NCBI RefSeq assembly: GCF_000308695.1
Contig: NZ_BAGG01000124.1
Location: forward strand, 1 to 64,000
Length of the DNA stretch: 64,000 nucleotides
Direction of reading: 5' to 3'
From: Nocardia takedensis NBRC 100417
GTDB taxonomy: Bacteria > Actinomycetota > Actinomycetes > Mycobacteriales > Mycobacteriaceae
The notes under the pieces are model-generated. The model made no database searches. It saw only the letters and a list, made by a program, of their open reading frames with translations, and was not told the origin of the DNA. The position numbers and the translations under genes were made by a program. Shown piece by piece: positions 1 through 7,858 of the stretch (its first letter is position 1; each line of letters starts with the position of its first letter).

Positions 1-2543
1 CCGCAGGCTCCCGGCGCCCCGCAGGCCACCCAGCGCATCGCGCGTCCCGGCCAGGAGGGACGCCCCGCCAACGGTCGCCCCGGTTCGCTGAGCGAAGCCG
101 TCGCCGACCGCGAACGCCGCACCGGCCCCACCACCGGCCCGCGGCCTGCTGGCGCGCGGCCCACCACCGGCGCACGCCCCACCGTCGATGACCGCAACAC
201 CGGAGCCCGCCGCGTCAACGGCACGGGCACCGGCGAACGCCGCGCCGCCACCGCGGGCGGACCGCCCTCCGGCCCCCGCCCCGCCGCGGCAGCGGTGACG
301 CGAGCGGCCCCGGCGGCGGCAAGCGCGGCCCCGGACAGAAGCGCAAATTCCCCTGGAAGATCGTTCGTCGCGTCCTCTACGTCATGGTGGCCTTGGCCAT
401 CGTGCTGCCCAGCACCGTCTTCCTGATCGCCTACAGCACCGTCTCGGTACCCGAACCGGGCGACCTGAAAACCAATCAGGTCGCGACGATCTACGCCACC
501 GACGGCTCCACCGTGCTCAGCAAGGTGGTCCCGCCGCAGGGCAACCGCACCGATGTGACGATCGAACAGATCCCGCCGCACGTGCGCAACGCCGTCATCG
601 CCGCCGAGGACCGCGATTTCTACAGCAACCCCGGCTTCTCCATCAGCGGTTTCGTGCGCGCCGCGCGCGACAACGTGCTGGGCCGCGAGAGCGCGGGCGG
701 CGGTTCGACCATCACCCAGCAGTACGTGAAGAACGCGCTGGTCGGTGACGAACGCTCGCTCACCCGAAAGATGCGCGAACTCGTCATCTCGGCGAAGATG
801 GCGCGCCAGTGGAGCAAGGACGAAATCCTCGCCGCCTACCTGAACACCATCTACTTCGGCCGCGGCGCCTACGGCATCGACGCCGCCGCCAAGGCGTACT
901 TCGGCAAGCCCGTGCAGGAACTGTCGGTCGCCGAAGGCGCGGTGCTGGCCGCCACCATCCAGTTGCCCTCGCTGCTGGACCCGGAGAAGAACCCCGAAGG
1001 CGCCAAGACCCGCTGGGGATACGTGCTCGACGGCATGGTCGACGGCGGCAACCTCCAGGCCGCCGAACGTCAGGGCATGGTCTACCCGGCCGTGCAGCCC
1101 AACGCAGCCACCCAGGACAAGACCCTCGACACCGGCCCGGAAGGGCTGATCAAGACCCAGGTGCTCAAGGAACTGGCCTCGGCGGGCATCAGCGAACAGC
1201 AACTCAACACCGCCGGCCTGAACATCACCACCACGATCGACCCGAAGGCGCAGGAGGCGGCGGTCAACGCGGCCACCTCGAAGATGGACGGCGAACCCGA
1301 ACAGTTACGGACCGCGGTCGTGTCGATCGACCCGCGCACCGGCGCGGTGCGCGCCTACTACGGCGGGGCCGACGGCCAGGGCTACGACTTCGCCAACGCG
1401 GGCTTGCAGACCGGTTCCTCGTTCAAGGTGATCGGCTTGGCCGCCAACCTCGAACAGGGCGTCCCGCTGTCGCAGATGTACGACAGCTCGCCGCTGTCGA
1501 TCAACGGCATCAAGATCACCAACGTCGAAGGCGAGCAGTGCGGCACCTGCACCATCGCCGAAGCGTTGAAACGGTCGCTGAACACCAGCTTCTACCGGAT
1601 GCAGCTGGACATGGGCAACGGTCCGCAGAAGATCGCCGACATGGGGCACAAGCTCGGCATCCCCAAGGAGATCCCCGGCGTCGGCGCCACCCTGACCGAA
1701 CCCGACGGCTCCGGCCCGAACAACGGCATCGTGCTCGGCCAGTACCAGGCGCGTCCGCTGGACATGGCCTCCGCCTACGCCACCCTGGCCGCCTCCGGCA
1801 TGTACCACGCGCCGCATTTCGTGCAGAAGGTCGTCACCGCCGACGGGCAGGTGCTGCTCGACCGCGGTGACGTCGCGGGCGAACAGCGGGTCTCCGCGGC
1901 CGTCGCCGACAACGCCACCGCCGCGATGAAGCCGATCGCCGGCTACTCGCGCAACCACGGACTCGCGGGCGGTCGCGAATCGGCCGCCAAGACCGGTACC
2001 GCGCAGTTGCTCGACACCGGCGAGAACAAGGACGCCTGGATGGTCGGCTACACGCCGTCGCTGTCCACCGCCGTGTGGGTCGGCAGCGTCGACAACACCC
2101 CGCTGCGCAACTACGCGGGGTCGATGATCTACGGCTCCAGCCTGCCGTCGGACATCTGGAAGCTCACCATGGACGGCGCGCTGTCGGGCACGCCCAACGA
2201 GAACTTCCCGAAACCGGCCCCGATCAAGGGACAGTCCGGCGTACCGGAATGGACCGCGCCCTACACCCCGCCCTCGACCACCGAGTCGACCTTCGCGCCG
2301 CCTGTGGTCATCGCGCCGACCCAGGTCGAGATCCTGCCCGGCATCACCATCCCGGTGCCCGGCGTGCAGCCCAATCCGCAGTCCCAGCAACAACAGCCCT
2401 CGCGTGAACAGGACCCGGGGCCGATGCCCGGTCAGCCGATCGCGCCGAGCAACGGGGCGCAGCCGACCACCGGCAGCAGACCGGGCAACGGCAACGGCAA
2501 CGACTCCGAGGGTCAGGGCAACTACGGCACCATCCCGCGCTGA
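1..2543 (+). CDS. ponA: Class A penicillin-binding protein (transglycosylase/transpeptidase), 5' end missing and apparently frameshifted
   Basis: Bifunctional peptidoglycan synthase anchored in the membrane, polymerising glycan strands and cross-linking stem peptides. The GT51 domain shows the EDRDFYSNPG motif and GGSTITQQ. The transpeptidase has SxxK (SSFK, Ser codon at 1416), SLN (1575) and KTG (1989). A Pro/Gln-rich low-complexity tail follows. The ATG at 384 lies inside the only membrane helix, and the reading frame stays open and sensible upstream from about 290 (basic GKRGPGQKRKFPWK), so 384 is not the start. From position 1 to about 280 a different frame encodes a Pro/Arg/Thr-rich cytoplasmic extension typical of mycobacterial PonA1. 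The two join only if one base is missing between about 255 and 295. The true start is outside the window. Family assignment is secure. Confidence 0.93.
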
Positions 2544-2556
2544 CCCGCACACGCTT

Positions 2557-2589
2557 CGCGGCCCGGTTCCCCCAGGGGACCGGGCCGCG
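2557..2589 (+). terminator. Hairpin after ponA
   Basis: A GC-rich inverted repeat (arms CGCGGCCCGGTTCCCC and GGGGACCGGGCCGCG, one bulged T) starts 13 bases after the ponA stop. No U-run follows, as is usual for actinobacterial terminators. It separates ponA from the next gene. Confidence 0.5.
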
Positions 2590-2645
2590 TCGCGTCCGCG
2601 GCCCGTGCTCCGCGACCGCCACCGCACGCCCGGTAGCCTCGGACC

Positions 2646-4382
2646 GTGACCGATCAGCGACTGGTGGATGAGCGTGCGGACGCAATCGCACCGCCCGACC
2701 ACGGGGGGCAGGCCGATGGGCCACAGTTCGTCTCGCCCGCGCCGATAGCGCCCGATCTGCGTTCCGCCGACGACCGCGACCGGCCCAGCCGCACCGACCC
2801 GATGACAGCGCAACTGTCCACCATCGTCGGCGGCCCGGTCGGCGACCACGCGCTCCTCGGCCGCGTCCGGTTCTGGACGCCGCTGCGCGTGCTGTTCATG
2901 CTCGCGCTGGTCTTCCTGGCGCTCGGCTGGGCGGGCAAAGCGGGCTGCATCCAACAGACCCCCGGCCCCGACGGCCGCCCCACCCTCGACTGGCACGACG
3001 GCCGCCAGTACATCGCGATGTGCTACTCCGACACGGTGCCGCTCTACGGCGCCGAACGCCTCGACGAGGGCGCGTTCCCGTACAAGAAACAGTGGACCGA
3101 GGAAACCCCCGACGGCGGCACCGAGACCCGCTACATGGAATATCCGGTGCTGTCCGGGCTCTACCAGTACGTCGGGATGCAGATCGCCAAGACCTGGGAC
3201 GCGCTGCCGCTGCCCGGCGCGCTGCAAGTGGTCATCTACTTCAATGTGATCGCCGTCGGGCTCGCGCTCGCCTGGCTGGTCACCATCTGGGCGTCCTCGA
3301 TGCTCGCGGGCCGCCGCATCTGGGACGTCGCGCTCATCGCCTGCTCACCGCTGGTCCTGGTACACGCGTTCACCAACTTCGACGCCATCGCCACCGCGTT
3401 CGCCGCCACCGGCCTGCTCGCCTGGGCCAGGCGGCGCCCCGTCCTGGCCGGTGTCCTGCTCGGCCTCGGCGGTGCCGCGAAACTGTATCCGCTGCTACTG
3501 CTCGGCCCCCTGGTCATCCTGTGCCTGCGCGCGGACTCGCTGCGCCGCACCCCGTTCGGCCAATCCGGCCTGATCCGGATGGGCGACATCGACAGCCTCG
3601 ACGCCGCCACCACCTGGCTGCGCCAGACCCCCGCCCGCATCGAACACCTCAGCGGCCGCCCCCTCGGCGCCGCCGGCGTCACCGTCGGCGCGGCCGCAGG
3701 CACCTGGATCGCCGTCAACCTGCCGATCGCCGCCCTCTACCCCGCCGGGTGGCGGGAGTTCTTCCGCCTCAACACCACCCGCCACGCCGACCCCGACTCG
3801 ATCTACAACGTCATCACCTCGTTCACCGGTTGGCCCGGCTTCGACGGCTACCTGAACCACGGCGAACCCCCCGCCATCCTCAACGCCGTCTCCCTGCTGC
3901 TGTTCGTCCTGGCCTGCCTCGGCATCGCCTACCTCGCGCTCACCGCGCCCCGCCGCCCCCGCCTGGCCCAACTCGGCTTCCTGCTGATCGCGGCCTTCCT
4001 GCTCACCAACAAGGTGTGGAGCCCCCAGTACTCCCTGTGGCTGGTGCCGCTCGCCGTCCTCGCCCTCCCGCACCGCCGAATCCTGTTGGCCTGGATGACG
4101 ATCGACGCCCTGGTCTGGGTCCCCCGCATGTTCTACTACCTCGGCCTCGACCGAAAAGGTCTCCCCGAACAGTGGTTCACCGCCACCGTCGTCCTCCGCG
4201 ACCTCGCCGTCCTCGCCCTCTGCGCCCTCATCCTGCGCCAGATCCACCACCCCGAAGAAGACCTCGTCCGCCACGACCACCACGACGACCCCGTAGGCGG
4301 AATCCTCAACCGCGCCCCCGACCCCGACTCCCCCCTCCCCACCTTCCTCCGCCCCCACAAACCCCCCACCAAGGTCACTTGA
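2646..4382 (+). CDS. GT87-type polytopic membrane glycosyltransferase (mannosyltransferase-like)
   Basis: About 578 residues with roughly ten hydrophobic helices after a polar N-terminus of some 75 residues. It resembles the GT-C family 87 / DUF2029 proteins that use polyprenyl-phosphate sugars for lipoglycan synthesis, and it sits next to ponA as the Rv0051-type protein does in mycobacteria. Visible family features are CYSD near residue 120, EYPVLSGL, LLGLGGAAKLYP, AVNLPIA and NKVWSPQYSLWLVP. The start is a GTG with no clear Shine-Dalgarno, so it may be leaderless or start further in. It ends in an acidic/His/Pro tail and overlaps the convergent PIN gene by eight bases. A paralogue lies at 24544-25926. 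Donor and acceptor are not known from sequence. Confidence 0.85.
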   Translation: MTDQRLVDERADAIAPPDHGGQADGPQFVSPAPIAPDLRSADDRDRPSRTDPMTAQLSTIVGGPVGDHALLGRVRFWTPLRVLFMLALVFLALGWAGKAGCIQQTPGPDGRPTLDWHDGRQYIAMCYSDTVPLYGAERLDEGAFPYKKQWTEETPDGGTETRYMEYPVLSGLYQYVGMQIAKTWDALPLPGALQVVIYFNVIAVGLALAWLVTIWASSMLAGRRIWDVALIACSPLVLVHAFTNFDAIATAFAATGLLAWARRRPVLAGVLLGLGGAAKLYPLLLLGPLVILCLRADSLRRTPFGQSGLIRMGDIDSLDAATTWLRQTPARIEHLSGRPLGAAGVTVGAAAGTWIAVNLPIAALYPAGWREFFRLNTTRHADPDSIYNVITSFTGWPGFDGYLNHGEPPAILNAVSLLLFVLACLGIAYLALTAPRRPRLAQLGFLLIAAFLLTNKVWSPQYSLWLVPLAVLALPHRRILLAWMTIDALVWVPRMFYYLGLDRKGLPEQWFTATVVLRDLAVLALCALILRQIHHPEEDLVRHDHHDDPVGGILNRAPDPDSPLPTFLRPHKPPTKVT

Positions 4383-5038
4383 CGCCGGACCGATCGGTAT
4401 CAGCGGGAACTCGGACAGGCGCGGACGGAGCCCACAGACGCCTGTCCATCAGGGGCGTTGTCTCGATGGGGGCCAAACCGTCATCCAGGCCGCGCAACCG
4501 TCCGTAGATATCGCGCATCTGTGACCTGCCAGGCACCAGTCCTTTCCGCGCCGCCGCCTCGAGGATCGTCACGGTATCGACCAGTCGGATTCGGCCCACC
4601 GACGTTCCGGTGGCGCGGCGGTGATCGAGGTGACTCGCTTCGACGGCCGCCATCCGGGCACCGGCCCGATCATCGATGATCACTGTGACGTCCTGTCCCT
4701 GTTCGGCCTTGACGAGCGCATGGGCGACAACCATCAACTCCCCCCAAGTCCTTCGCCTGCTTCCGCCGCTCGCGCATCGTGATCCCCGCCAAGCGCCGCA
4801 CAACCGAGTGCAACTCCGGCCAGTCGTCGGAAAGGACGGCCATATAGGTCGGAGTCAACTTCGACCATTCTTTCTCGACCGCCGCGAATCTCGGATCGGA
4901 TTTCGACTTCCTGAGCACTTCGGCCTCGACCGTCTCCGGGGTGCTGAGTTTGCCCAGCACCCCGATCAACAGTCGGGTCTGATGTGTGGCAAGGAAGTTG
5001 AGAGCAGGACCCGCGTCGATGACCGGTCGTTCGCTCAC
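4375..5038 (-). pseudogene. PIN-like domain protein, frameshifted
   Basis: The N-terminal part (MSERPVIDAGPALNFLATHQ) has the PIN-type first acidic residue (D8) and a following conserved Glu region. The C-terminal part, in another frame, begins near ELMVVAHALVKAEQG and carries VIIDDRAGARMA, the second acidic cluster of PIN/DUF3368-like proteins. They fuse to KDLGELMVVAHAL if the run of six C on the plus strand at 4740-4745 is five. Both halves are otherwise well preserved, so a sequencing indel or a slippage-prone switch is as likely as a dead gene. The start ATG overlaps the stop of the upstream protease by four bases, making it the last gene of an XRE / ImmA-IrrE / PIN operon. A nuclease function is inferred from the fold only. 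Confidence 0.7.
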
Positions 5039-5868
5039 TCGATACCGCGATTCATGGCGGCATCGAACTCCTCCATATCAATCGAGACCTCGGGCAGATC
5101 GGAGGCGCTGCTCCACCTCGGCGCCGATGTCTGCTCGACCGGCCGTAGACCGGCCTGCCGCAACTCGTTCTCGACCTCGGTCGCGTTCAACCCTCGCAAG
5201 GTCGCGACGGTCTGAATGGACACCGCGTTCCGCATCCAGCCCGAAATGGCTCTGGCCAACAGTCGCTGCGGCGCGCGGCGACTGTTCGAGGCGTTCGACA
5301 ACGACTGATACCTGTCCAGCCAGCCGAACTCCGCTGCCAACGTGGGCGTCGACACCGACTTCCACTGTTCCTTCGTCTCTTCGCAGATCACCGCGCACTG
5401 CTCCATCGCGATGGCCGCGATCGCCGGTGAGACCAGAAATCTCTGGACGACAGCCGACAACATCGCACGGCCCTGACCCACATGCTCTCCGTCGAGCATC
5501 TGACGGATTCCTTCCTGAGGAATCAACAAGTGTCGCGCGAAGGCATTCGCGCGACGCTCGAGCGGATTCGTGGAATCGACCTGCGGTGCGCCCGACCAAT
5601 CCCCGAAGACGACATGGGCCAATTCATGCGCGAGAGTGCTGCGCTGACGCATCGGATGCGGGGTACGTGCGACAGCGATGTAGACCTGTCCGTCAACGCC
5701 GCGACGCATGGTGATTCCGTGTTGGTCCTGCTCGGTGTCCAGCACGGCGACATCCGCGCCGACCGTCTGCTCGATCAGGGTGACCAGATCGCCGAGCGGC
5801 GCGGAACCCAGGTTGTGCGATTCCCGGAACCGTACCGCCTCCCGTCGCGCTTCGGCTTCGACGCTCAT
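5035..5868 (-). CDS. ImmA/IrrE-family zinc metallopeptidase
   Basis: The 277-residue protein has the gluzincin signature HELAH at residues 81-85 and a third-ligand helix ERRANAFARHLLIP starting at E104, as in ImmA/IrrE proteins that cleave or inactivate XRE-type repressors. A C-terminal region of about 150 residues has no motif I recognise. It overlaps the upstream XRE gene and the downstream PIN gene by four bases each, so translation is probably coupled. Known relatives pair with XRE regulators in mobile-element control, stress response or toxin-antitoxin-like modules; that role here is inferred from order alone. Confidence 0.88.
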   Translation of the reverse strand: MSVEAEARREAVRFRESHNLGSAPLGDLVTLIEQTVGADVAVLDTEQDQHGITMRRGVDGQVYIAVARTPHPMRQRSTLAHELAHVVFGDWSGAPQVDSTNPLERRANAFARHLLIPQEGIRQMLDGEHVGQGRAMLSAVVQRFLVSPAIAAIAMEQCAVICEETKEQWKSVSTPTLAAEFGWLDRYQSLSNASNSRRAPQRLLARAISGWMRNAVSIQTVATLRGLNATEVENELRQAGLRPVEQTSAPRWSSASDLPEVSIDMEEFDAAMNRGIE

Positions 5869-6197
5869 ACGACCGCCGCTATCGACTGATCATCCAGATA
5901 GGCATCGAGTTCGATGAAATGCAGCACCTGCGCGTACATCGAATCCATCGGTACGCCGTTCGCCGATCGCGCCGCGCACCGCACCTCGCCGACCACCTCC
6001 GAGGCGCCGGTCAGCTCGGTCAGGACATACCCCGTTGCCGCGGCGATCGCGATCAACTCGTTCATTTTCGCCACCCGCTCGTTCCGAATGGTCCGCGACA
6101 GGGTCGCCTGAGAGATCCCGGTCACCGTCGCGAGTTCACGTTGACTCAGTCCCGCGGCCACGCCGGCGCGCTCTATCCGCTCACCCACGGTGGTCAT
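5865..6197 (-). CDS. XRE-family transcriptional regulator, first gene of ImmA/PIN operon
   Basis: A 110-residue protein with a lambda-repressor-type helix-turn-helix at about residues 17-40 (LSQRELATVTGISQATLSR). The rest is short and resembles the linker to which ImmA-type proteases respond. The ATG is preceded by a good GAGGAGG at suitable spacing. A perfect 9-bp inverted repeat lies just upstream (6214-6241) and is the obvious candidate autoregulatory operator. It probably represses the operon and is relieved by the downstream metallopeptidase, by analogy with ImmR/ImmA. Confidence 0.88.
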   Translation of the reverse strand: MTTVGERIERAGVAAGLSQRELATVTGISQATLSRTIRNERVAKMNELIAIAAATGYVLTELTGASEVVGEVRCAARSANGVPMDSMYAQVLHFIELDAYLDDQSIAAVV

Positions 6198-6213
6198 GAG
6201 CCGACCTCCTCGT

Positions 6214-6241
6214 CTGAATCACTCCGATAGATGTGATTCAG
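6214..6241. promoter_or_regulatory. Candidate operator of the XRE/ImmA/PIN operon
   Basis: Perfect inverted repeat CTGAATCAC - 10 bases - GTGATTCAG, 17 bases upstream of the XRE start codon. Symmetry and position fit a dimeric XRE repressor autoregulating its own operon. Confidence 0.7.
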
Positions 6242-6290
6242 TGTAGCGGCGCGGAACACAGACGAGCAATGACCTGCGCGTGCCCGCTGG

Positions 6291-6733
6291 TCAGATGGCG
6301 GCGATGGTGGTGGGGGCCCGTTCGGCGCGGGCGAGGGTGCGCAGGACGGCGGTTTGGCCGTGGCGGGTCACGGCGAGGCGGGTCAGGAGGTCGAGGACGG
6401 GTTCGTAGACGTGCGGCGGGAGGGGCGGGGTGGGGAGGTCGGCGCTGAGGGCGAGGTCGTCGGAGTGGACGACGAGTTCGAGCAGGCGGGTCAGGAGGAA
6501 GTCGTCCAGGAGCATCGCGCGGCCGAGGAAGGAGATGGCGGATCGGCCGGCGTCTCACTGCTCAACGCCCGCGCCACGTGGAACACCTGCGACCCGACAT
6601 GCCCCGCGAGCCCGCGCACACTGAATTCCTTCAGCACACTGGGCCGCTCCCACGCCGCCCCGACCGCCGGATCCCGCAACAACGCCAACACCGACGCCGT
6701 CGCCTCGAGATACGCACCCCTGATACCGGTCAT
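6291..6733 (-). pseudogene. Mycothiol-dependent / maleylpyruvate-isomerase-like (DinB-fold) protein, frameshifted
   Basis: The upstream half starts at an ATG (6733) after GGAGGGGTGGAG and reads MTGIRGAYLEATASVLALL through GHVGSQVFHVARAL, the N-terminal bundle of the TIGR03083-type family. The second half, in another frame, reads AISFLGRAMLLDDFLLTRL and ELVVHSDDLALSADLP, the family's conserved His-Asp segment. The frames switch near 6540-6560 without loss of sequence. The protein would be about 147 residues, short for the family, so it may also be C-terminally trimmed. A one-base sequence error or a recent mutation are both possible. Confidence 0.65.
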
Positions 6734-6829
6734 CTCCACCCCTCCCGCTGACGCCCGAATTACACCACAGCAGAACACCTTTCGTGCCGTCATGTGGCCG
6801 GCGTCATGTACGGACCGGCGATTTCCCCA

Positions 6830-6866
6830 GTCAAACCTTGACGATGTAGAGTCTTCAAAGCTTGAC
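6830..6866. promoter_or_regulatory. Two tandem GTCAA-N3-TTGAC palindromes in promoter of HicA-like/HTH pair
   Basis: Site 1 is GTCAAACCTTGAC (6830-6842, perfect). Site 2 is TTCAAAGCTTGAC (6854-6866, one arm base changed). Centres are 24 bp apart. The TTGACA of site 2 looks like a -35 element, with TACAAT at 6882-6887 as a possible -10 (short 14-base spacer). A GGAGG (6891-6895) precedes the TTG start. A protein bound here would block the promoter; the HTH protein two genes down is the natural candidate. Confidence 0.6.
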
Positions 6867-6908
6867 ATACCGCAAGATTTATACAATCCTGGAGGGGAAG
6901 AGAACAAC

Positions 6909-7175
6909 TTGAACAGCGATATCAGGGATCTTGCGACCTGGGCTCGTTCACAGGGATGGAAGGTGGAGGACACTGCCGCCGGTTACACCCGGTTCTTCGA
7001 CCCGGACGGTGAATACATCGCCCGGTACCCGGCCACGCCGAGCAATCCTCGTCGCCGGTTGGCCGACCTGACGGTGAAGTTGAAGGCCGCCGGGTTACCT
7101 GTACCTCCGCCGAGCAAGAAAGAGCAGCGCGCGGAACGCCGCAGAGCATCGATGGAAGGAGCGTGGGATCGATGA
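6909..7175 (+). CDS. Small HicA-like protein lacking the usual catalytic His
   Basis: An 88-residue protein from a TTG start chosen because GGAGGGGAAG lies nine bases upstream. The N-terminal 60 residues (IRDLATWARSQGWKVE, AAGYTRFFDPDGEYI, then RRRLADLTVKLKAAG) follow the helix-strand-strand-strand-helix pattern of HicA/YcfA mRNA interferases. The position where HicA has its catalytic His in GxH is a Tyr (GYTRF). The tail is basic. Its stop overlaps the next gene's ATG. Either the toxin is inactive or the family uses another chemistry. The assignment rests on pattern similarity and should be tested by structure prediction. Confidence 0.5.
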   Translation: MNSDIRDLATWARSQGWKVEDTAAGYTRFFDPDGEYIARYPATPSNPRRRLADLTVKLKAAGLPVPPPSKKEQRAERRRASMEGAWDR

Positions 7176-7768
7176 TGTGGGTGGTGACCTTGCGCTATGC
7201 GTCCGATGGGATCGATCGGGAGGTGCTCGATTCCTGGGAGGACGAGCTCGAAGACCTCGATGCGACAGCGGGACGCCTCCCCGGTACGGCAACCACGCTG
7301 ACGGTTTACATCGATGCGGTGGAACTCGTCGGCGCGTTGGCAGAGGCCGGACGGCTCGTGCGGCCGATCACCGGGCTCGACCCCGCGGGCGCGGAGGTGG
7401 TCGATGAGCGGACCTATCTCGACCGGGCCGACGAACCCACCCTTCCGCGGTTGGTTTCGGCGGTGGAGGTCGGCGACATGTTGGCGATTTCCCGGCAGCG
7501 CGTGCACCAACTCCAGAGCACAGTGGGATTTCCGGAACCGTTGTACCGCCTGCGAACCGGGCCGGTGTGGGATGCGAGGGCCATCGAAGCATTCGCGACG
7601 CGCTGGGATCGCCGCCCCGGACGCAGGGGCGGTGACGCGCGGATCAGCGGGCCGGAGCGTGTCGCGGACGCGCGATCGGCGGCTGATCTCGCGGCCGAGT
7701 TGGCGGTGCAGCCGCCGCGACGCACGATGTCGCGTGGTGGAGCGCCGCGCAAGCGAGCCGAGTCGTAG
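7172..7768 (+). CDS. Helix-turn-helix protein paired with HicA-like gene (putative antitoxin/repressor)
   Basis: A 198-residue protein. Residues 1-90 form an alpha/beta domain (MMWVVTLRYASDGI, then LTVYIDAVELVGALAEAG) that I cannot name. Residues 98-142 are an excisionase/MerR-like helix-turn-helix (VGDMLAISRQRVHQL, then VWDARAIEAFA). The C-terminus is basic and disordered. The start is the ATG that overlaps the preceding stop (ATGATG at 7172) with GGAAGGA 11 bases upstream; a GTG at 7163 has its Shine-Dalgarno too close. Two-gene coupling and tandem palindromes in front of the pair suggest an autoregulated toxin-antitoxin-like module. Confidence 0.6.
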   Translation: MMWVVTLRYASDGIDREVLDSWEDELEDLDATAGRLPGTATTLTVYIDAVELVGALAEAGRLVRPITGLDPAGAEVVDERTYLDRADEPTLPRLVSAVEVGDMLAISRQRVHQLQSTVGFPEPLYRLRTGPVWDARAIEAFATRWDRRPGRRGGDARISGPERVADARSAADLAAELAVQPPRRTMSRGGAPRKRAES

Positions 7769-7858
7769 CCGGGCCGAGCGTCCGACATCGGGCCGAATCG
7801 CGACGCGGCCCGGTGATTCCACAGCGAACGGATGCGGAAGTGTGCCTTCGGTCCGCGT

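Noticed and set aside
2559-2640. Small RNA between ponA and the GT87 gene
   Set aside because: The only structure is the terminator-like hairpin; nothing supports an independent promoter.
1305-3227. Long reverse-strand open frame across ponA
   Set aside because: Arg/Gly/His-rich antisense shadow of ponA and the GT87 gene; no domain pattern, no start signal. The same applies to the many other long frames opposite real genes, such as 49939-54048 and 50682-54998.
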